64,000 nucleotides of DNA from contig NZ_SAUN01000001.1 in the NCBI RefSeq assembly GCF_004011505.1, forward strand, positions 806,001-870,000. Reading direction: 5' to 3'. The notes below the pieces were generated by a model. That model did not search any database, was not told where the DNA came from, and saw only the letters and a program-made list of their open reading frames with translations. The position numbers were made by a program, and so were the translations under genes. This stretch comes from Nonomuraea polychroma. Lineage in GTDB: Bacteria; Actinomycetota; Actinomycetes; Streptosporangiales; Streptosporangiaceae. Within the stretch, counting starts at the first letter, position 1. Every line of letters starts with the position of its first letter. Below, one piece after another: positions 33,386 to 44,265 of this stretch.

Positions 33386-34234
33386 ATGTCCATAGAGCTC
33401 CAGCTCACCGGCACGTTCACCATCGGTGGCAAGACCGTCCACCGGCTCGGTTTCGGCGCCATGAGCCTCACCGGACCCGGTGTCTGGGGGCCGCCTCGCG
33501 ACCACGACGAGGCCATCCGCGTGCTGCGCCGGGTTGTCGAGCTGGGCGTGGACCTCATCGACACCGCCGACTCCTACGGGCCGTATGTCAACGAGGAGCT
33601 CATCCGGGAGGCGCTGCATCCGTACCCGGAGGGGCTGCTCATCGCGACCAAGGCGGGGTTCGTCAGGACGGGGCCGGGTGAGTGGCATGCCGTGGGGCGG
33701 CCCGCGTACCTGCGGCAGGAGGTCGAGATGAGCCTGCGCAGGCTCAGGCTGGAGCGGATCGACCTGCTCCAGCTGCACCGCATCGACCCGCAGGTGCCGC
33801 TGGAGGAGCAGGTCGGCGAGCTCAAGGCGCTCCAGGACGAGGGCAAGATCGCTAACGTCGGCCTGTCGGAGGTGAGCGTCGAGGAGCTGGAGCGGGCACG
33901 AGGCATCGTCGACATCGTCACCGTGCAGAACCGCTACAACCTCACCAACCGGTTCTCCGAAGACGTGCTGCGGCACTGTGAGGAGCAGGGGATCGGGTTC
34001 ATCGCCTACAGCCCCATCGCCAAGGGCGCGCTGGCGGCGCCCGGTGGTCCGGTGGAACACCTCGCCAAGGCCGTCGGGGCCACCGCCGCACAGGTCAGCC
34101 TCGCCTGGCTGCTGGCCCACTCGCCGGTGCTGCTCGCGATCCCGGGCACCTCGACGATCGCCCATCTGGAGGAGAACCTGGCGGCCTCGACGGTGTCCCT
34201 GACACCCGAGCAGGTGGGCGAGCTGGCGCGTTGA
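33386..34234 (+). CDS. Aldo/keto reductase
   Basis: A 282-residue NADPH-dependent AKR. The catalytic Asp and Tyr are in LIDTADSYGPYV, Lys in LIATKAGFV, and His in LLQLHRIDP; the C-terminus has the coenzyme site AIPGTSTIAHLEENL. It is last in cluster C and probably reduces an aldose or keto intermediate from the sulfatase pathway. The rho-independent hairpin after it suits the end of a transcript. Confidence 0.9.
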   Translation: MSIELQLTGTFTIGGKTVHRLGFGAMSLTGPGVWGPPRDHDEAIRVLRRVVELGVDLIDTADSYGPYVNEELIREALHPYPEGLLIATKAGFVRTGPGEWHAVGRPAYLRQEVEMSLRRLRLERIDLLQLHRIDPQVPLEEQVGELKALQDEGKIANVGLSEVSVEELERARGIVDIVTVQNRYNLTNRFSEDVLRHCEEQGIGFIAYSPIAKGALAAPGGPVEHLAKAVGATAAQVSLAWLLAHSPVLLAIPGTSTIAHLEENLAASTVSLTPEQVGELAR

Positions 34235-34245
34235 CGACAGGAAAA

Positions 34246-34271
34246 GGGCCGACTCGCCGTGGAGTCGGCCC
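34246..34271. terminator. Bidirectional terminator hairpin
   Basis: GGGCCGACTC (34246-34255) pairs with GAGTCGGCCC (34262-34271) across a 6-nt loop. It lies between convergent genes: the AKR ends at 34234 and the chitinase at 34288. There is no long T tract, so it could act in both directions. Confidence 0.75.
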
Positions 34272-34287
34272 CATTCGTTGATGAAGG

Positions 34288-36222
<1,935 letters not shown>

Positions 36223-36279
36223 GATGCTCCGACATCCGGTTGGGGGGTGTACAGGGGGTGGGATGCCAAGGAAACTATT

Positions 36280-36292
36280 AGGAAAGTTTCCT
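36280..36292. promoter_or_regulatory. 13-bp palindrome upstream of the chitinase
   Basis: AGGAAAGTTTCCT is a perfect inverted repeat centred on G. GGAAAC at 36270-36275 extends the pattern on one side. It lies 58 bp before ATG 36222 of the chitinase, and 42 bp beyond the stop of the racemase gene. A transcription factor site is likely, but its regulator is unknown. Confidence 0.45.
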
Positions 36293-36333
36293 TTAAATTA
36301 TGAGACGACGTTAACCCTTACCGGCGATGGGCG

Positions 36334-37065
36334 TCAATATGTGAAGTCGCTGAGCAAACCCGAGTAACGCTTCGGTGGGGGTGTGGCGTACTCGCCGCGC
36401 TTGCTCGTCCGCAGCCCCAGCGCGACCAGCGACTCCACGAGCTTGGTCGCGGCGGTCACCCCGTCGATCACCGGGACTCCCGTCTCGTCCGCCACCTCGG
36501 CGGCGAAGTCGGCCATGCCCGCGCAGCCCAGCACGACCACGTCGCACCGGTCGCGCTCGACGGCGTCGACGCACAGTTCGGTCACGGTCTTGCGCGCGGC
36601 CGGGTCGCGGTCGAGGTCCAGGACCGGGATGTCGCAGGCGTGCACGCCGCGGCAGGCGGCGGCGAAGCCGTAGCGGTGGGCGAGGTCCCATGCCCTGCCG
36701 GCGGTCCTGGACAGGGTCGTCACCACGCTGAAGCTCCGCCCGACCAGCGTGGCGGCGTGCATGGCGGCCTCCGCGATCCCGACGACGGGCCCGGTGGCCA
36801 GCTCGCGGGCCGCGTCCAGGCCGGGATCGCCGAAGCAGGCGATGACGTACCCGTCCACCCCCTCGCGCTCACCCGCCGCGATCTCCGTCAGCAGCCCCGG
36901 AACGGCCAGCGCCTCGTCGTAGTGGCTCTCGATCGACTCCGGCCCCATGCTCGGGCTGACAGCCGTCACGACGGTCCCCCGAGCCGCCACCGCCCTGGCG
37001 CAGCGCCCGATGGACGCGGTCATGGCCAGGGCGGTGTTCGGGTTGATGATCTTGATGTGGGTCAT
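36334..37065 (-). CDS. Asp/Glu-hydantoin racemase family protein
   Basis: A 243-residue cofactor-independent racemase. Both catalytic Cys are present: VIACFGDPGLD and VVLGCAGMADF. It starts at ATG 37065, overlapping the permease by four bases. With the NCS1 permease it suggests uptake and racemisation of hydantoin or allantoin-type compounds. No hydantoinase is seen in the window. Confidence 0.9.
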   Translation of the reverse strand: MTHIKIINPNTALAMTASIGRCARAVAARGTVVTAVSPSMGPESIESHYDEALAVPGLLTEIAAGEREGVDGYVIACFGDPGLDAARELATGPVVGIAEAAMHAATLVGRSFSVVTTLSRTAGRAWDLAHRYGFAAACRGVHACDIPVLDLDRDPAARKTVTELCVDAVERDRCDVVVLGCAGMADFAAEVADETGVPVIDGVTAATKLVESLVALGLRTSKRGEYATPPPKRYSGLLSDFTY

Positions 37066-38552
37066 GCGGCCGGGATGATCCGGGGCGAGCGCCGCTCCAG
37101 GGCGACCATCGCCACGTAGCCGAGCCCGCAGCCGATGAACCAGCTGTAGTCGGCGATCCAGGCCATGCCACCGGTCGTGACGCCCAGGTCGATGAGCATC
37201 TTCGGCACGATCGCGGCGGCGATGGCGGGCACGCCGGCGGCGACGGTGGCCCAGATCGCGTTGGGGTTGTAGCCCTTGCTGAACCAGTACCGGCCGGACT
37301 GGTCCATCGTGAACATGGCGTCCACGTCCAGCCGCTGCCGCGCGCAGATGTAGTAGCCGGCGATCAGGATGCCGAACAGCGGCCCGATGAGCGCGCCGAG
37401 CAGGCCCAGCGTGTAGTGGATGGCGTCGGGGTTGCTGTACCAGTTCCAGGGCGTGAGCACCACCGAGCCGACCGCCGCGATCATGCCGCCGGTGCGCCAG
37501 CTGATCTTCTGCGGGCTCACGTTCGAGAAGTCGAAGGCCGGGGAGATGAAGTTGGCCACGATGTTGATGCCCACGGTCGCGATCACGAACGTGAGGCCGC
37601 CGAGCAGGATCGCGAACGGCGTGTCGATGCGCTCCACCGTGTGGATGGGGTCGGTGATGAGCTCGCCGAAGACCGGCACGGTGGCCGACGCCGTGATCAC
37701 CGTCAGGATGGAGAAGAACAGGAAGTTGACGGGCAGGCCGAGGAAGTTCCCTCGCTTGACCGCCTCGAACGAGCGACCGTAGCGGGAGAAGTCGCCGAAG
37801 TTCAGCATCGGCCCGGAGAAGTACGACACGACCAGGGCGATCGCGCTGAGCATGACCGGGATCGACTCGGCGAAGCCGAGGCTTTCGCCCTGCGACAGGT
37901 CCAGGCTGATGTTCTCCCAGCCCGCCTGGCTCACCAGGTAGATGGCCAGGACCACCATGACCACGTACACCGCCGGCCCCGCCCAGTCCACGAACCGCTT
38001 GATCGCCTCCATGCCGCGCCAGAACACCGCCGCCTGCGCGACCCACAGGATCGCGTAGCAGATGTAGCCGAGCACGGACAGGCCGAGGAAGGCCGGCTCG
38101 TTCAGGGCGGCAGTGGCCGGCCAGAACTTGAGGAAGATGATGATGAGCGCCTGGGAGGCCAGGTACGTCTGCACGCCGTACCAGGCGATGGCGATCGATC
38201 CGCGCACGATGGCGGGGATGTTCGCGCCCAGCACGCCGAAGACGGCCCGGTTGATCACCGGGTAAGGGACGCCGGTGACCTGGCTCGGCTTGGCCACCAG
38301 GTTGCAGAAGATCTGCACGATGACGATGCCGGCCAGCAGCGCGAACAGCACCTGCCAGCTGGCGAGGCCGAGCGCGAACAGGCTCCCCGCGGTCACGTAG
38401 CCGCCGACGCTGTGCACGTCGGACATCCAGAAGGCGAAGATGTTGTACGACGACCAGGTCTGCTTGCGCAGCGGCGCCAGGTCTTCGTTGGTGAGGCGGG
38501 GGTCGTAGGCGGGGGGTGGCGTTTGGGTGATCGATGCGGCGGGTTCGGACAT
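37062..38552 (-). CDS. NCS1-family permease (hydantoin/allantoin/nucleobase type)
   Basis: A 496-residue membrane protein with about 12 helices and the NCS1 N-terminal signature LTNEDLAPLRKQTWSSYNIF. It resembles Mhp1-type sodium/hydantoin symporters. It is coupled with a hydantoin racemase and faces an XRE/cupin regulator across an operator-bearing promoter. Confidence 0.9.
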   Translation of the reverse strand: MSEPAASITQTPPPAYDPRLTNEDLAPLRKQTWSSYNIFAFWMSDVHSVGGYVTAGSLFALGLASWQVLFALLAGIVIVQIFCNLVAKPSQVTGVPYPVINRAVFGVLGANIPAIVRGSIAIAWYGVQTYLASQALIIIFLKFWPATAALNEPAFLGLSVLGYICYAILWVAQAAVFWRGMEAIKRFVDWAGPAVYVVMVVLAIYLVSQAGWENISLDLSQGESLGFAESIPVMLSAIALVVSYFSGPMLNFGDFSRYGRSFEAVKRGNFLGLPVNFLFFSILTVITASATVPVFGELITDPIHTVERIDTPFAILLGGLTFVIATVGINIVANFISPAFDFSNVSPQKISWRTGGMIAAVGSVVLTPWNWYSNPDAIHYTLGLLGALIGPLFGILIAGYYICARQRLDVDAMFTMDQSGRYWFSKGYNPNAIWATVAAGVPAIAAAIVPKMLIDLGVTTGGMAWIADYSWFIGCGLGYVAMVALERRSPRIIPAA

Positions 38553-38585
38553 TGCGGCATCCTTGGGGGGTAGGTCCTCGACGTA

Positions 38586-38607
38586 GTGTTAAGTGATCAC
38601 TGAACAC
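38586..38607. promoter_or_regulatory. 22-bp near-perfect palindrome in the divergent promoter
   Basis: GTGTT (38586-38590), a single A, the perfect core AGTGATCACT (38592-38601), a single G, then AACAC (38603-38607). Only one base pair breaks the symmetry. It lies between the NCS1 permease and the XRE/cupin gene and is the likely operator of that regulator. Confidence 0.65.
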
Positions 38608-38678
38608 TTGCCGTTAACCTATGACTGCACGCGCTGTTGTCAATTGCGTCCATGTAAATCCCTTGTGACAAAAATGGT

Positions 38679-39287
38679 GTGGAGGCCATGGAGAGCCGTA
38701 CCGGGCTGGAAGCGGTCAGCAACGAGCTACTCGGTCAGCGGCTCCGCGAACTACGCACCGAGTCGGGCAAGTCGCTCCGCGCCGTGGCGCGGGAGATGAG
38801 CATCTCGCCCAGCGCCGTGTCCCAGATCGAACGCGGCACGATGCGGCCCTCGGTGAGCAGGCTCATCGCCTACGTCACTGCCATAGGGGTGCCGCTGGCG
38901 GCGGTGTTCGACGTGCCGGAGGATCCGAAACCCGACCCCGCCGTGCCCGGCCTGGCCATCCGGCGGGCGTGGGAGGTCGCGCCGATCGAGCTCAGCGGGG
39001 GAGTGACGTTCCGCAGGTTATCGCCGGTGCCGGCGCCGGACGTGGAGTTCTTCGAGTCGACCTACCCGCCGAACGCGATCTCCACCGCTCACGGGCAGTT
39101 CCTCAAACACGAGGGGTACGAGGTGGGCACGGTCACCGCCGGGGAGCTGACGATCGAGTTCGAGACCGAGATCGTCACGCTCGCCAAGGGCGATTCGATC
39201 ACCTTCCCGTGCAGCCGGCCGCACATCATCGGCAACCGCTCCGACACCGAGACCGCCGTCGCAACGTGGCTGATCGTGCACCGCTGA
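38679..39287 (+). CDS. XRE-cupin transcriptional regulator
   Basis: A 202-residue regulator. An N-terminal XRE helix-turn-helix (LRAVAREMSISPSAVSQIER) is joined to a C-terminal cupin barrel (ISTAHGQFLKHEGYEVG, KGDSITFPCSRPHIIGN). GTG 38679 or ATG 38688 could start it, and GGAGG lies between them. It is divergent from the NCS1 permease and the 22-bp palindrome and probably senses a nitrogenous ligand through its cupin. Confidence 0.85.
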   Translation: MEAMESRTGLEAVSNELLGQRLRELRTESGKSLRAVAREMSISPSAVSQIERGTMRPSVSRLIAYVTAIGVPLAAVFDVPEDPKPDPAVPGLAIRRAWEVAPIELSGGVTFRRLSPVPAPDVEFFESTYPPNAISTAHGQFLKHEGYEVGTVTAGELTIEFETEIVTLAKGDSITFPCSRPHIIGNRSDTETAVATWLIVHR

Positions 39288-39350
39288 GCGTTGATAACGG
39301 TTGCGGAACGGTCGGTGACGCACAGGTATCCCGTACCCCAGCATGGGGGT

Positions 39351-39698
39351 GTGGCTGGAATTACCGTCAGTGGACGGGCGGCTGAACGGCGGGGACCTTA
39401 CGTGGCCCGCGCCGTGGCCGAGTTACGGTCTTGGCCCGCGCTGGCGGTCAGCGACACCCGGCGTGGCCTGACGTTCGCCGTGCGCGGCACCGAGATCCTG
39501 CGGCTGACCGGCCACGACGAGGTCCAGGTCCGCCTGACCGCCCCGGCGATCGACCGGCTGCAGCCGTACCTGCGGGAGTGCGACCAGGTGCAGGCCTGCC
39601 AGGACCGGGCCTGGGTGGCCGTGCACGTGGACGCCACCCCCGACCTGGAGCTGCTCCTCGCGCTGGCCAGCGTGGCCATCAAGGAGCACGTGGCCTAG
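39351..39698 (+). CDS. Small DUF5519/luciferase-domain-like protein
   Basis: A 115-residue protein from GTG 39351 (with GGGGGT before it). A mid segment GTEILRLTGHDEVQVRLTAP resembles the 'luciferase domain' (DUF5519) family of small alpha/beta proteins, often linked to other regulators. No catalytic residues assigned. It lies between the XRE/cupin gene and the SWIM operon. Confidence 0.5.
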   Translation: MAGITVSGRAAERRGPYVARAVAELRSWPALAVSDTRRGLTFAVRGTEILRLTGHDEVQVRLTAPAIDRLQPYLRECDQVQACQDRAWVAVHVDATPDLELLLALASVAIKEHVA

Positions 39699-39763
39699 TC
39701 GGTCAGTCCTCCGCGGGTGGGGTGCCGGCGACAATGCGCGCCGGCGCCGATTCATCAGGCAGT

Positions 39764-39822
39764 TTGATCAATTTCTCCCCGTTCTGTCAGTGAGGTCGGG
39801 TAGGTTCCCGGATCAATTGATC
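39764..39822. promoter_or_regulatory. Repeated GATCAATT sites upstream of the SWIM-VWA-MoxR operon
   Basis: TTGATCAA (39764-39771) and the perfect 12-bp palindrome GATCAATTGATC (39811-39822) share GATCAATT, 45 bp apart. They lie 69-127 bp before the SWIM gene and are candidate operator sites. No cognate regulator is known. Confidence 0.35.
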
Positions 39823-39890
39823 AGCCGTTCCCGAAGGTGCGGGCATTCCCGCCTGCGCGCGGAGTGGCTGGGGCGGGAGGTTCTGAGGTC

Positions 39891-40382
39891 GTGGACGCGG
39901 ACAGAGCCGCGTGGGAGCAACGCAGCGTGGTGCGGGTGGTGCCGCCCGTCGAGCCGCGCAAGCTGGCGAAGGTGCCGTTCGTCGAGCTGGCCGACGGCCG
40001 GCTCCAGGGTGTCGTGTCGAGCGGGTCCGACATCGAGCGGGTCTACGTCTCGTCGATCACCGCCGGCACCCATGCGCTGAGCTGCAGCACCAACAACAAC
40101 CGGCCGTGCGGAGCGCTGCACGGCTACGCGTGCAAGCACATACGCATGCTGGCCGACGAGGCGGTCCTGCAGTACGGGATGGATCGGGTGGCCCGCTACC
40201 TGCGGGTCGAGGTGGCCGAGCACGGCGACCTGATAGACAGCCTCAACAGGCTGGTCGAGCGCACGCCGGCGGCCGTGGTGTTCAGCCGGTTCCTGCGCCA
40301 CCTGGCCTACCTGGAGGTGCCCGACAGCACCGAGCCGCTGGCCGAGCTGCACTGGTTCCCGGCGATGGGGGCGGTGCGCTGA
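39891..40382 (+). CDS. SWIM-type zinc-finger protein (YehQ N-terminal-like)
   Basis: A 163-residue protein from GTG 39891, with GGGAGG upstream. The zinc motif is CSTNNNRPCGALHGYACKH (C-x7-C-x7-CxH, like CxCx(n)CxH of SWIM domains). The rest is mixed helical. It is the first gene of a five-gene operon with VWA, MoxR and DUF5682-like proteins. In the enterobacterial yeh group I recall the SWIM domain as part of one long protein (YehQ), and here it seems separated from the following 462-residue protein by a 36-bp gap. Confidence 0.7.
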   Translation: MDADRAAWEQRSVVRVVPPVEPRKLAKVPFVELADGRLQGVVSSGSDIERVYVSSITAGTHALSCSTNNNRPCGALHGYACKHIRMLADEAVLQYGMDRVARYLRVEVAEHGDLIDSLNRLVERTPAAVVFSRFLRHLAYLEVPDSTEPLAELHWFPAMGAVR

Positions 40383-40418
40383 TGACACGCATGCGGTTCC
40401 CGGGCACGGAGGTGGCTG

Positions 40419-41807
40419 ATGCTTGACGTACAGCTTGGAGAGCTGCTCGGTGGCGCGCCGGCCGGGATCGATGAGGCGCTCGGGTTGGTGGCGGGCTTCG
40501 ACGACGCGCTCGTGCACGGGTTCGCGCGGATCGGCGAGGAGCCGGCGGCGGCGCTGGGCGCGCTGGCCGGCGCGCTGGCGGCCAGTCCGCTCGGTGATCG
40601 CCTCGGCGAGTCCGTGGAGAAGGTGGTCGCCGGGTCGATCGGCGATGAGCATCTGGCGGCGCTGGCCGGTGGGCGGGCGGCGTTGACAGGGGCGGTGCAC
40701 GATGCGCTGCTGGGCCGCCTCGACGCGGCGCTCGGACGGACGCGAGCCCCCTGGGAGGCGAAGCCAGGGACAGGCGACCTGCCGGACAATCTGCTCGCCG
40801 GGTGCCGGGTGTGGCTGCGCGAGCTGGCCATCGTGGGCTGGCGCGGAGTCGACCACGACGTCGTCTCCTCCTCCGACCAGGCGATCGAGGCGCTGCTCGC
40901 CGTGCCGGCGCTGCGCGGGCTCGCGGTGCTGCTCGACGGCCTGGCGGCGGAGCTGCGGGCGTCGTGCCCGGTGAGCACGATGGAGCGGGTGCCCGCCCGC
41001 AGATGGGCCGACCTGTGGACGCGGGCCCTGCTGCTGTCGCAGTCCGGACCCTGGAACGGCGGAGCCGAGCAGGTGTCGGGGCGGCTGCTGATCCTCGGCG
41101 CCGACGTGCACGAGCACGCCACGGTCGTACGCGTCCAGGTCCACGGCATCCTCGAGCCGGCCGCGGGCGCGCCCGCGCGGCTCGTACGCACGAGCGTCGC
41201 CGCGGCGAAGGTCGACACGATCGTCGGCCCGGCCGTGTGGCGGCTGATGAGCGGCCACCCGGTGCTGCTGGGCGCGCTGGCCGAGCACCGCAGCCTGGAG
41301 ATCACGGACATGCCGCTGCTGGCCGGCGGCGACCTGGTGTGGCACGACGACCGGGCCCGCGCGGGCGAGGAGACCGACCCGTTCGCGACCGCCCGCGTCC
41401 AGCTCGGCGCGGCCGTCGCGGCGCCGGTCCCGCCACTCGACCGCCATCCCGTCAGAATCGCCGAGCCGGTCTTCATCGAGGGCTACACGGTCGACGGGGA
41501 GACGCTGGAGCTGGGCGCCGGCAACACACTCGCGCTCGACCTGGACCGGCTGCCGCGGTGCACGCCCCTCACGCCGGAGCTGGTGGCGGCGTCCTCCGCG
41601 TGTCTCGGGCTGCTGCGCTGGGACGGCGGGCGGTGGCTGCTGCAGCCGATCGCGGTGCAGGCCACGGTCAAGAAGAAGCCCGTCGCCGTGCACGCCGGCG
41701 ACTGGGCGATGGGCCCCACCGACCCCAAGGTGGTCAAGGCCGAGGCCAAGTCCGGTGACGCGGTCGCGGTGCTGCGCGAGCGGGCAGGACGGCTGCTGCG
41801 CAAATGA
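40419..41807 (+). CDS. SWIM-system partner protein (YehQ C-terminal-like)
   Basis: A 462-residue protein from ATG 40419, behind GGAGG. It has helical Ala-rich N-terminal repeats and a beta-rich C-terminal half (VIEPVFIEGYTVDG-like stretch 340-365). It has no recognised catalytic motif. Adjacent SWIM, VWA and MoxR genes are all co-directional; ATGA overlap links it to the VWA gene. Together with the SWIM protein it adds up to a size and order like YehQ. Confidence 0.6.
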   Translation: MLDVQLGELLGGAPAGIDEALGLVAGFDDALVHGFARIGEEPAAALGALAGALAASPLGDRLGESVEKVVAGSIGDEHLAALAGGRAALTGAVHDALLGRLDAALGRTRAPWEAKPGTGDLPDNLLAGCRVWLRELAIVGWRGVDHDVVSSSDQAIEALLAVPALRGLAVLLDGLAAELRASCPVSTMERVPARRWADLWTRALLLSQSGPWNGGAEQVSGRLLILGADVHEHATVVRVQVHGILEPAAGAPARLVRTSVAAAKVDTIVGPAVWRLMSGHPVLLGALAEHRSLEITDMPLLAGGDLVWHDDRARAGEETDPFATARVQLGAAVAAPVPPLDRHPVRIAEPVFIEGYTVDGETLELGAGNTLALDLDRLPRCTPLTPELVAASSACLGLLRWDGGRWLLQPIAVQATVKKKPVAVHAGDWAMGPTDPKVVKAEAKSGDAVAVLRERAGRLLRK

Positions 41808-43138
41808 CCGAGATCACGGACGACAACGCCCTCCAGCCCGACACCGGGCAGACCGCTGACATGACCCGGCGGCAGGTGCTCTATTGGCGCCTGTTGTCGC
41901 GGCTGTTCGCCGCCGACGAGCAGCCTGCGCTGGAGACCGCCAGCGTGGCCATCGTCGGCGACCTCGGCCTGCCGCCCGCGCTGCTCGACCCGGGCGTCTC
42001 GGTCGACACCCTCGTGCAGCGTTTCCCCGAGCTCGGCGCCGAGTTCCAGGACCTGATGGCGGAGAAGGAGCATGAGGCGGGCGACGAGGTACGCCGCGCC
42101 GCCCTGGTCTCCAAGCTGCTGCTCAACGTCTTCTCGACCGGTGGCGGAGGCAACGTCACCGCGGCCCAGCTGGAGCGCTGGAAGCAGGACGCGGGCTGGT
42201 TCGAGAAGGGCATGGGCTGCGAGCCGGGCGGGCTGCGCCACAGCCCGGGCGACGAGGAGGTCGCCGCCGTCCTCGCCAACATCGAGGGCGACCTGGTCAA
42301 GCGCATGCACCTGCGCGAGGTGCTCGCCGACCCGGCCCTGGCCAGGCAGCTCACGCCCAGCATGTCGCTCATCGAGCAGCTCCTGCACGACAAGCACAAC
42401 CTGTCGGGCGTGGCGCTGGCCAACGCCAAGGCGCTGATCCGCAAGTTCGTGGACGAGGTCGCCGAAGTGCTGCGTACGCAGGTCGAGAAGGCCAGCGTGG
42501 GCACGATCGACCGGTCGGTGCCGCCGAAACGGGTCTTCCGCAACCTCGACATCGAGCGCACCATCTGGAAGAACCTCACCAACTGGAGCCCCGAGGACCA
42601 GCGGCTCTACGTGGACCGGCTTTACTACAAGCAGACCGCCCGCCGCACCACCCCGGCCCGGATGATCGTGGTCGTCGACCAGTCGGGGTCGATGGTGGAC
42701 GCGATGGTCAACTGCACCATCCTCGCGTCGATCTTCGCGGGCCTGCCCAAGGTGGACGTGCACCTGATCGCGTACGACACCCGGGCGCTCGACCTGACCC
42801 CGTGGGTGCACGACCCGTTCGAGGTGCTGCTGCGCACCACGCTCGGCGGCGGCACCGACGGCACGGCCGCGATGGCGCTGGCCAGGCCGAAGATCTCCGA
42901 TCCGCGTAACACCGTGATGGTGTGGATCTCCGACTTCTACGACAACCGGTCCCTGATCAACGACTTCGAGGCGGTGCACCGCTCGGGGGTGAAGTTCATC
43001 CCCGTCGGCTCGGTCAACAGCTCCGGCTATCAGAGCGTGGACTCCTGGTATCGCCAGAAGCTCAAGGACCTGGGCACCCCGGTGATCTCGGGCCACATCC
43101 GCAAGCTCGTCTTCGAGCTCAAGAACTTCCTCACCTAG
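41804..43138 (+). CDS. VWA-domain protein with MIDAS site (YehP-like)
   Basis: A 444-residue protein from ATG 41804. An N-terminal helical part of about 280 residues precedes a von Willebrand A domain. The metal-ion-dependent adhesion site is MIVVVDQSGSMVDAM (DxSxS), with later MIDAS residues in GGTDGTAAM and MVWISDFYDN. VWA proteins with MoxR ATPases typically deliver substrates to the ATPase. 11 bp separate it from the MoxR gene. Confidence 0.88.
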   Translation: MTEITDDNALQPDTGQTADMTRRQVLYWRLLSRLFAADEQPALETASVAIVGDLGLPPALLDPGVSVDTLVQRFPELGAEFQDLMAEKEHEAGDEVRRAALVSKLLLNVFSTGGGGNVTAAQLERWKQDAGWFEKGMGCEPGGLRHSPGDEEVAAVLANIEGDLVKRMHLREVLADPALARQLTPSMSLIEQLLHDKHNLSGVALANAKALIRKFVDEVAEVLRTQVEKASVGTIDRSVPPKRVFRNLDIERTIWKNLTNWSPEDQRLYVDRLYYKQTARRTTPARMIVVVDQSGSMVDAMVNCTILASIFAGLPKVDVHLIAYDTRALDLTPWVHDPFEVLLRTTLGGGTDGTAAMALARPKISDPRNTVMVWISDFYDNRSLINDFEAVHRSGVKFIPVGSVNSSGYQSVDSWYRQKLKDLGTPVISGHIRKLVFELKNFLT

Positions 43139-43149
43139 GAGAACCTGGA

Positions 43150-44265
43150 ATGAGTGACGATATGCTGCGCGCCCCCGCAGAGGTGAAGTACGCCGAGGAG
43201 CTCGACTATCTGGAGTCGGTCGACGACGGCCCCAAGCCGTTCACCTGGCGGCTGAGCCCCCGCATGATCCGGCTGTTCATCCTCGGCTCCGAACGCTCCG
43301 ACGGGCTCGACAGGGAGATCCCGCAGAAGTGGTTCGGCGACCGCAGCTTCGTCGAGCGCAGCATCGTGACCCTGGCCTCGGACCGGGGCCTGCTGCTGAT
43401 CGGCGACCCGGGCACCGGCAAGAGCTGGCTGGCCGAGCTGCTGTCCGCGGCCATCTGCCGCAACTCCACGCTCGTCGCGCAGGGCACCGCCGGCACGACC
43501 GAGGACCACATCAAATACTCGTGGAACGTGTCCATGGTCATCGCCAAGGGCCAGTCCCGCGACTCCATGATCCCCTCGCCCATCATGACGGCGATGGAGA
43601 ACGGCGTGATCGGCCGCTTCGAGGAGCTGACCCGCTCGACCAGCGACGTGCAGGACGCTCTCATCTCGATCCTGTCCGAGAAGTACGTCTCGATCCCCGA
43701 GCTCGACGACGACAACATCGTCTTCGCCCAGCCCGGTTTCTCCATCATCGCCACCGCCAACAGCCGCGACCGAGGCGTCAACGACCTGTCGTCGGCGCTC
43801 AAGCGCCGCTTCAACTTCGTGCGCATCCCGGTGGTGACGAACAAGAAGAGCGAGGCGGAGATCGTCCGCTTCCGTACCGAGGAGCTGCTGCGCAGGCACC
43901 AGATCGAGCTGGACCTGCCGCCGACGCTGCTGGACATCCTGCTGCAGAGCTTCGCCGACCTGCGCTCCGCCGCCGCCTCGGCCACCAGCGACGACGAGCG
44001 GCTGGAGTCGGCGCTGTCGACGGCCGAGCAGATCGGCGTGCTGGAGGACGCGATCCTGCACAGCCACTTCTTCGGCGACCGGGTGCTGCGCGCGCAGACG
44101 CTGGCAGGATCGCTGGTCGGGTCGCTGGCGCGGCGCAGCCCCGAGGACCTGGCGATCCTGAACAAGTACTGGCACGGCGTCGTCGAGCCCCGCAGCAAGA
44201 ACAGCGGCGGGCCGTGGCAGGAGTTTCTCGAGGGCGGCCGCGAGGCCATCTCCACCCTGTCATGA
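43150..44265 (+). CDS. MoxR-type AAA+ ATPase (YehL-like)
   Basis: A 371-residue AAA+ ATPase. Walker A is LLIGDPGTGKSWLAE, the Walker B region is NGVIGRFEELTRST (Phe-Glu-Glu in place of DE), sensor 1 is SIIATANSRDRGVND and the arginine-finger segment is SSALKRRFNF. It is a MoxR-clade protein by its helix insertion and by the company of a VWA protein. ATP-driven remodelling of a partner is the family role. It overlaps the next gene by ATGA. Confidence 0.92.
   Translation: MSDDMLRAPAEVKYAEELDYLESVDDGPKPFTWRLSPRMIRLFILGSERSDGLDREIPQKWFGDRSFVERSIVTLASDRGLLLIGDPGTGKSWLAELLSAAICRNSTLVAQGTAGTTEDHIKYSWNVSMVIAKGQSRDSMIPSPIMTAMENGVIGRFEELTRSTSDVQDALISILSEKYVSIPELDDDNIVFAQPGFSIIATANSRDRGVNDLSSALKRRFNFVRIPVVTNKKSEAEIVRFRTEELLRRHQIELDLPPTLLDILLQSFADLRSAAASATSDDERLESALSTAEQIGVLEDAILHSHFFGDRVLRAQTLAGSLVGSLARRSPEDLAILNKYWHGVVEPRSKNSGGPWQEFLEGGREAISTLS

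Noticed and set aside
32408..34165. 585-codon minus-strand frame over the sulfatase and AKR
   Set aside because: Antisense shadow in high-GC DNA.
39725..39746. Short hairpin CCGGCG...CGCCGG after the 39351 gene as a terminator
   Set aside because: Only a 6-bp stem, not strong enough to call.
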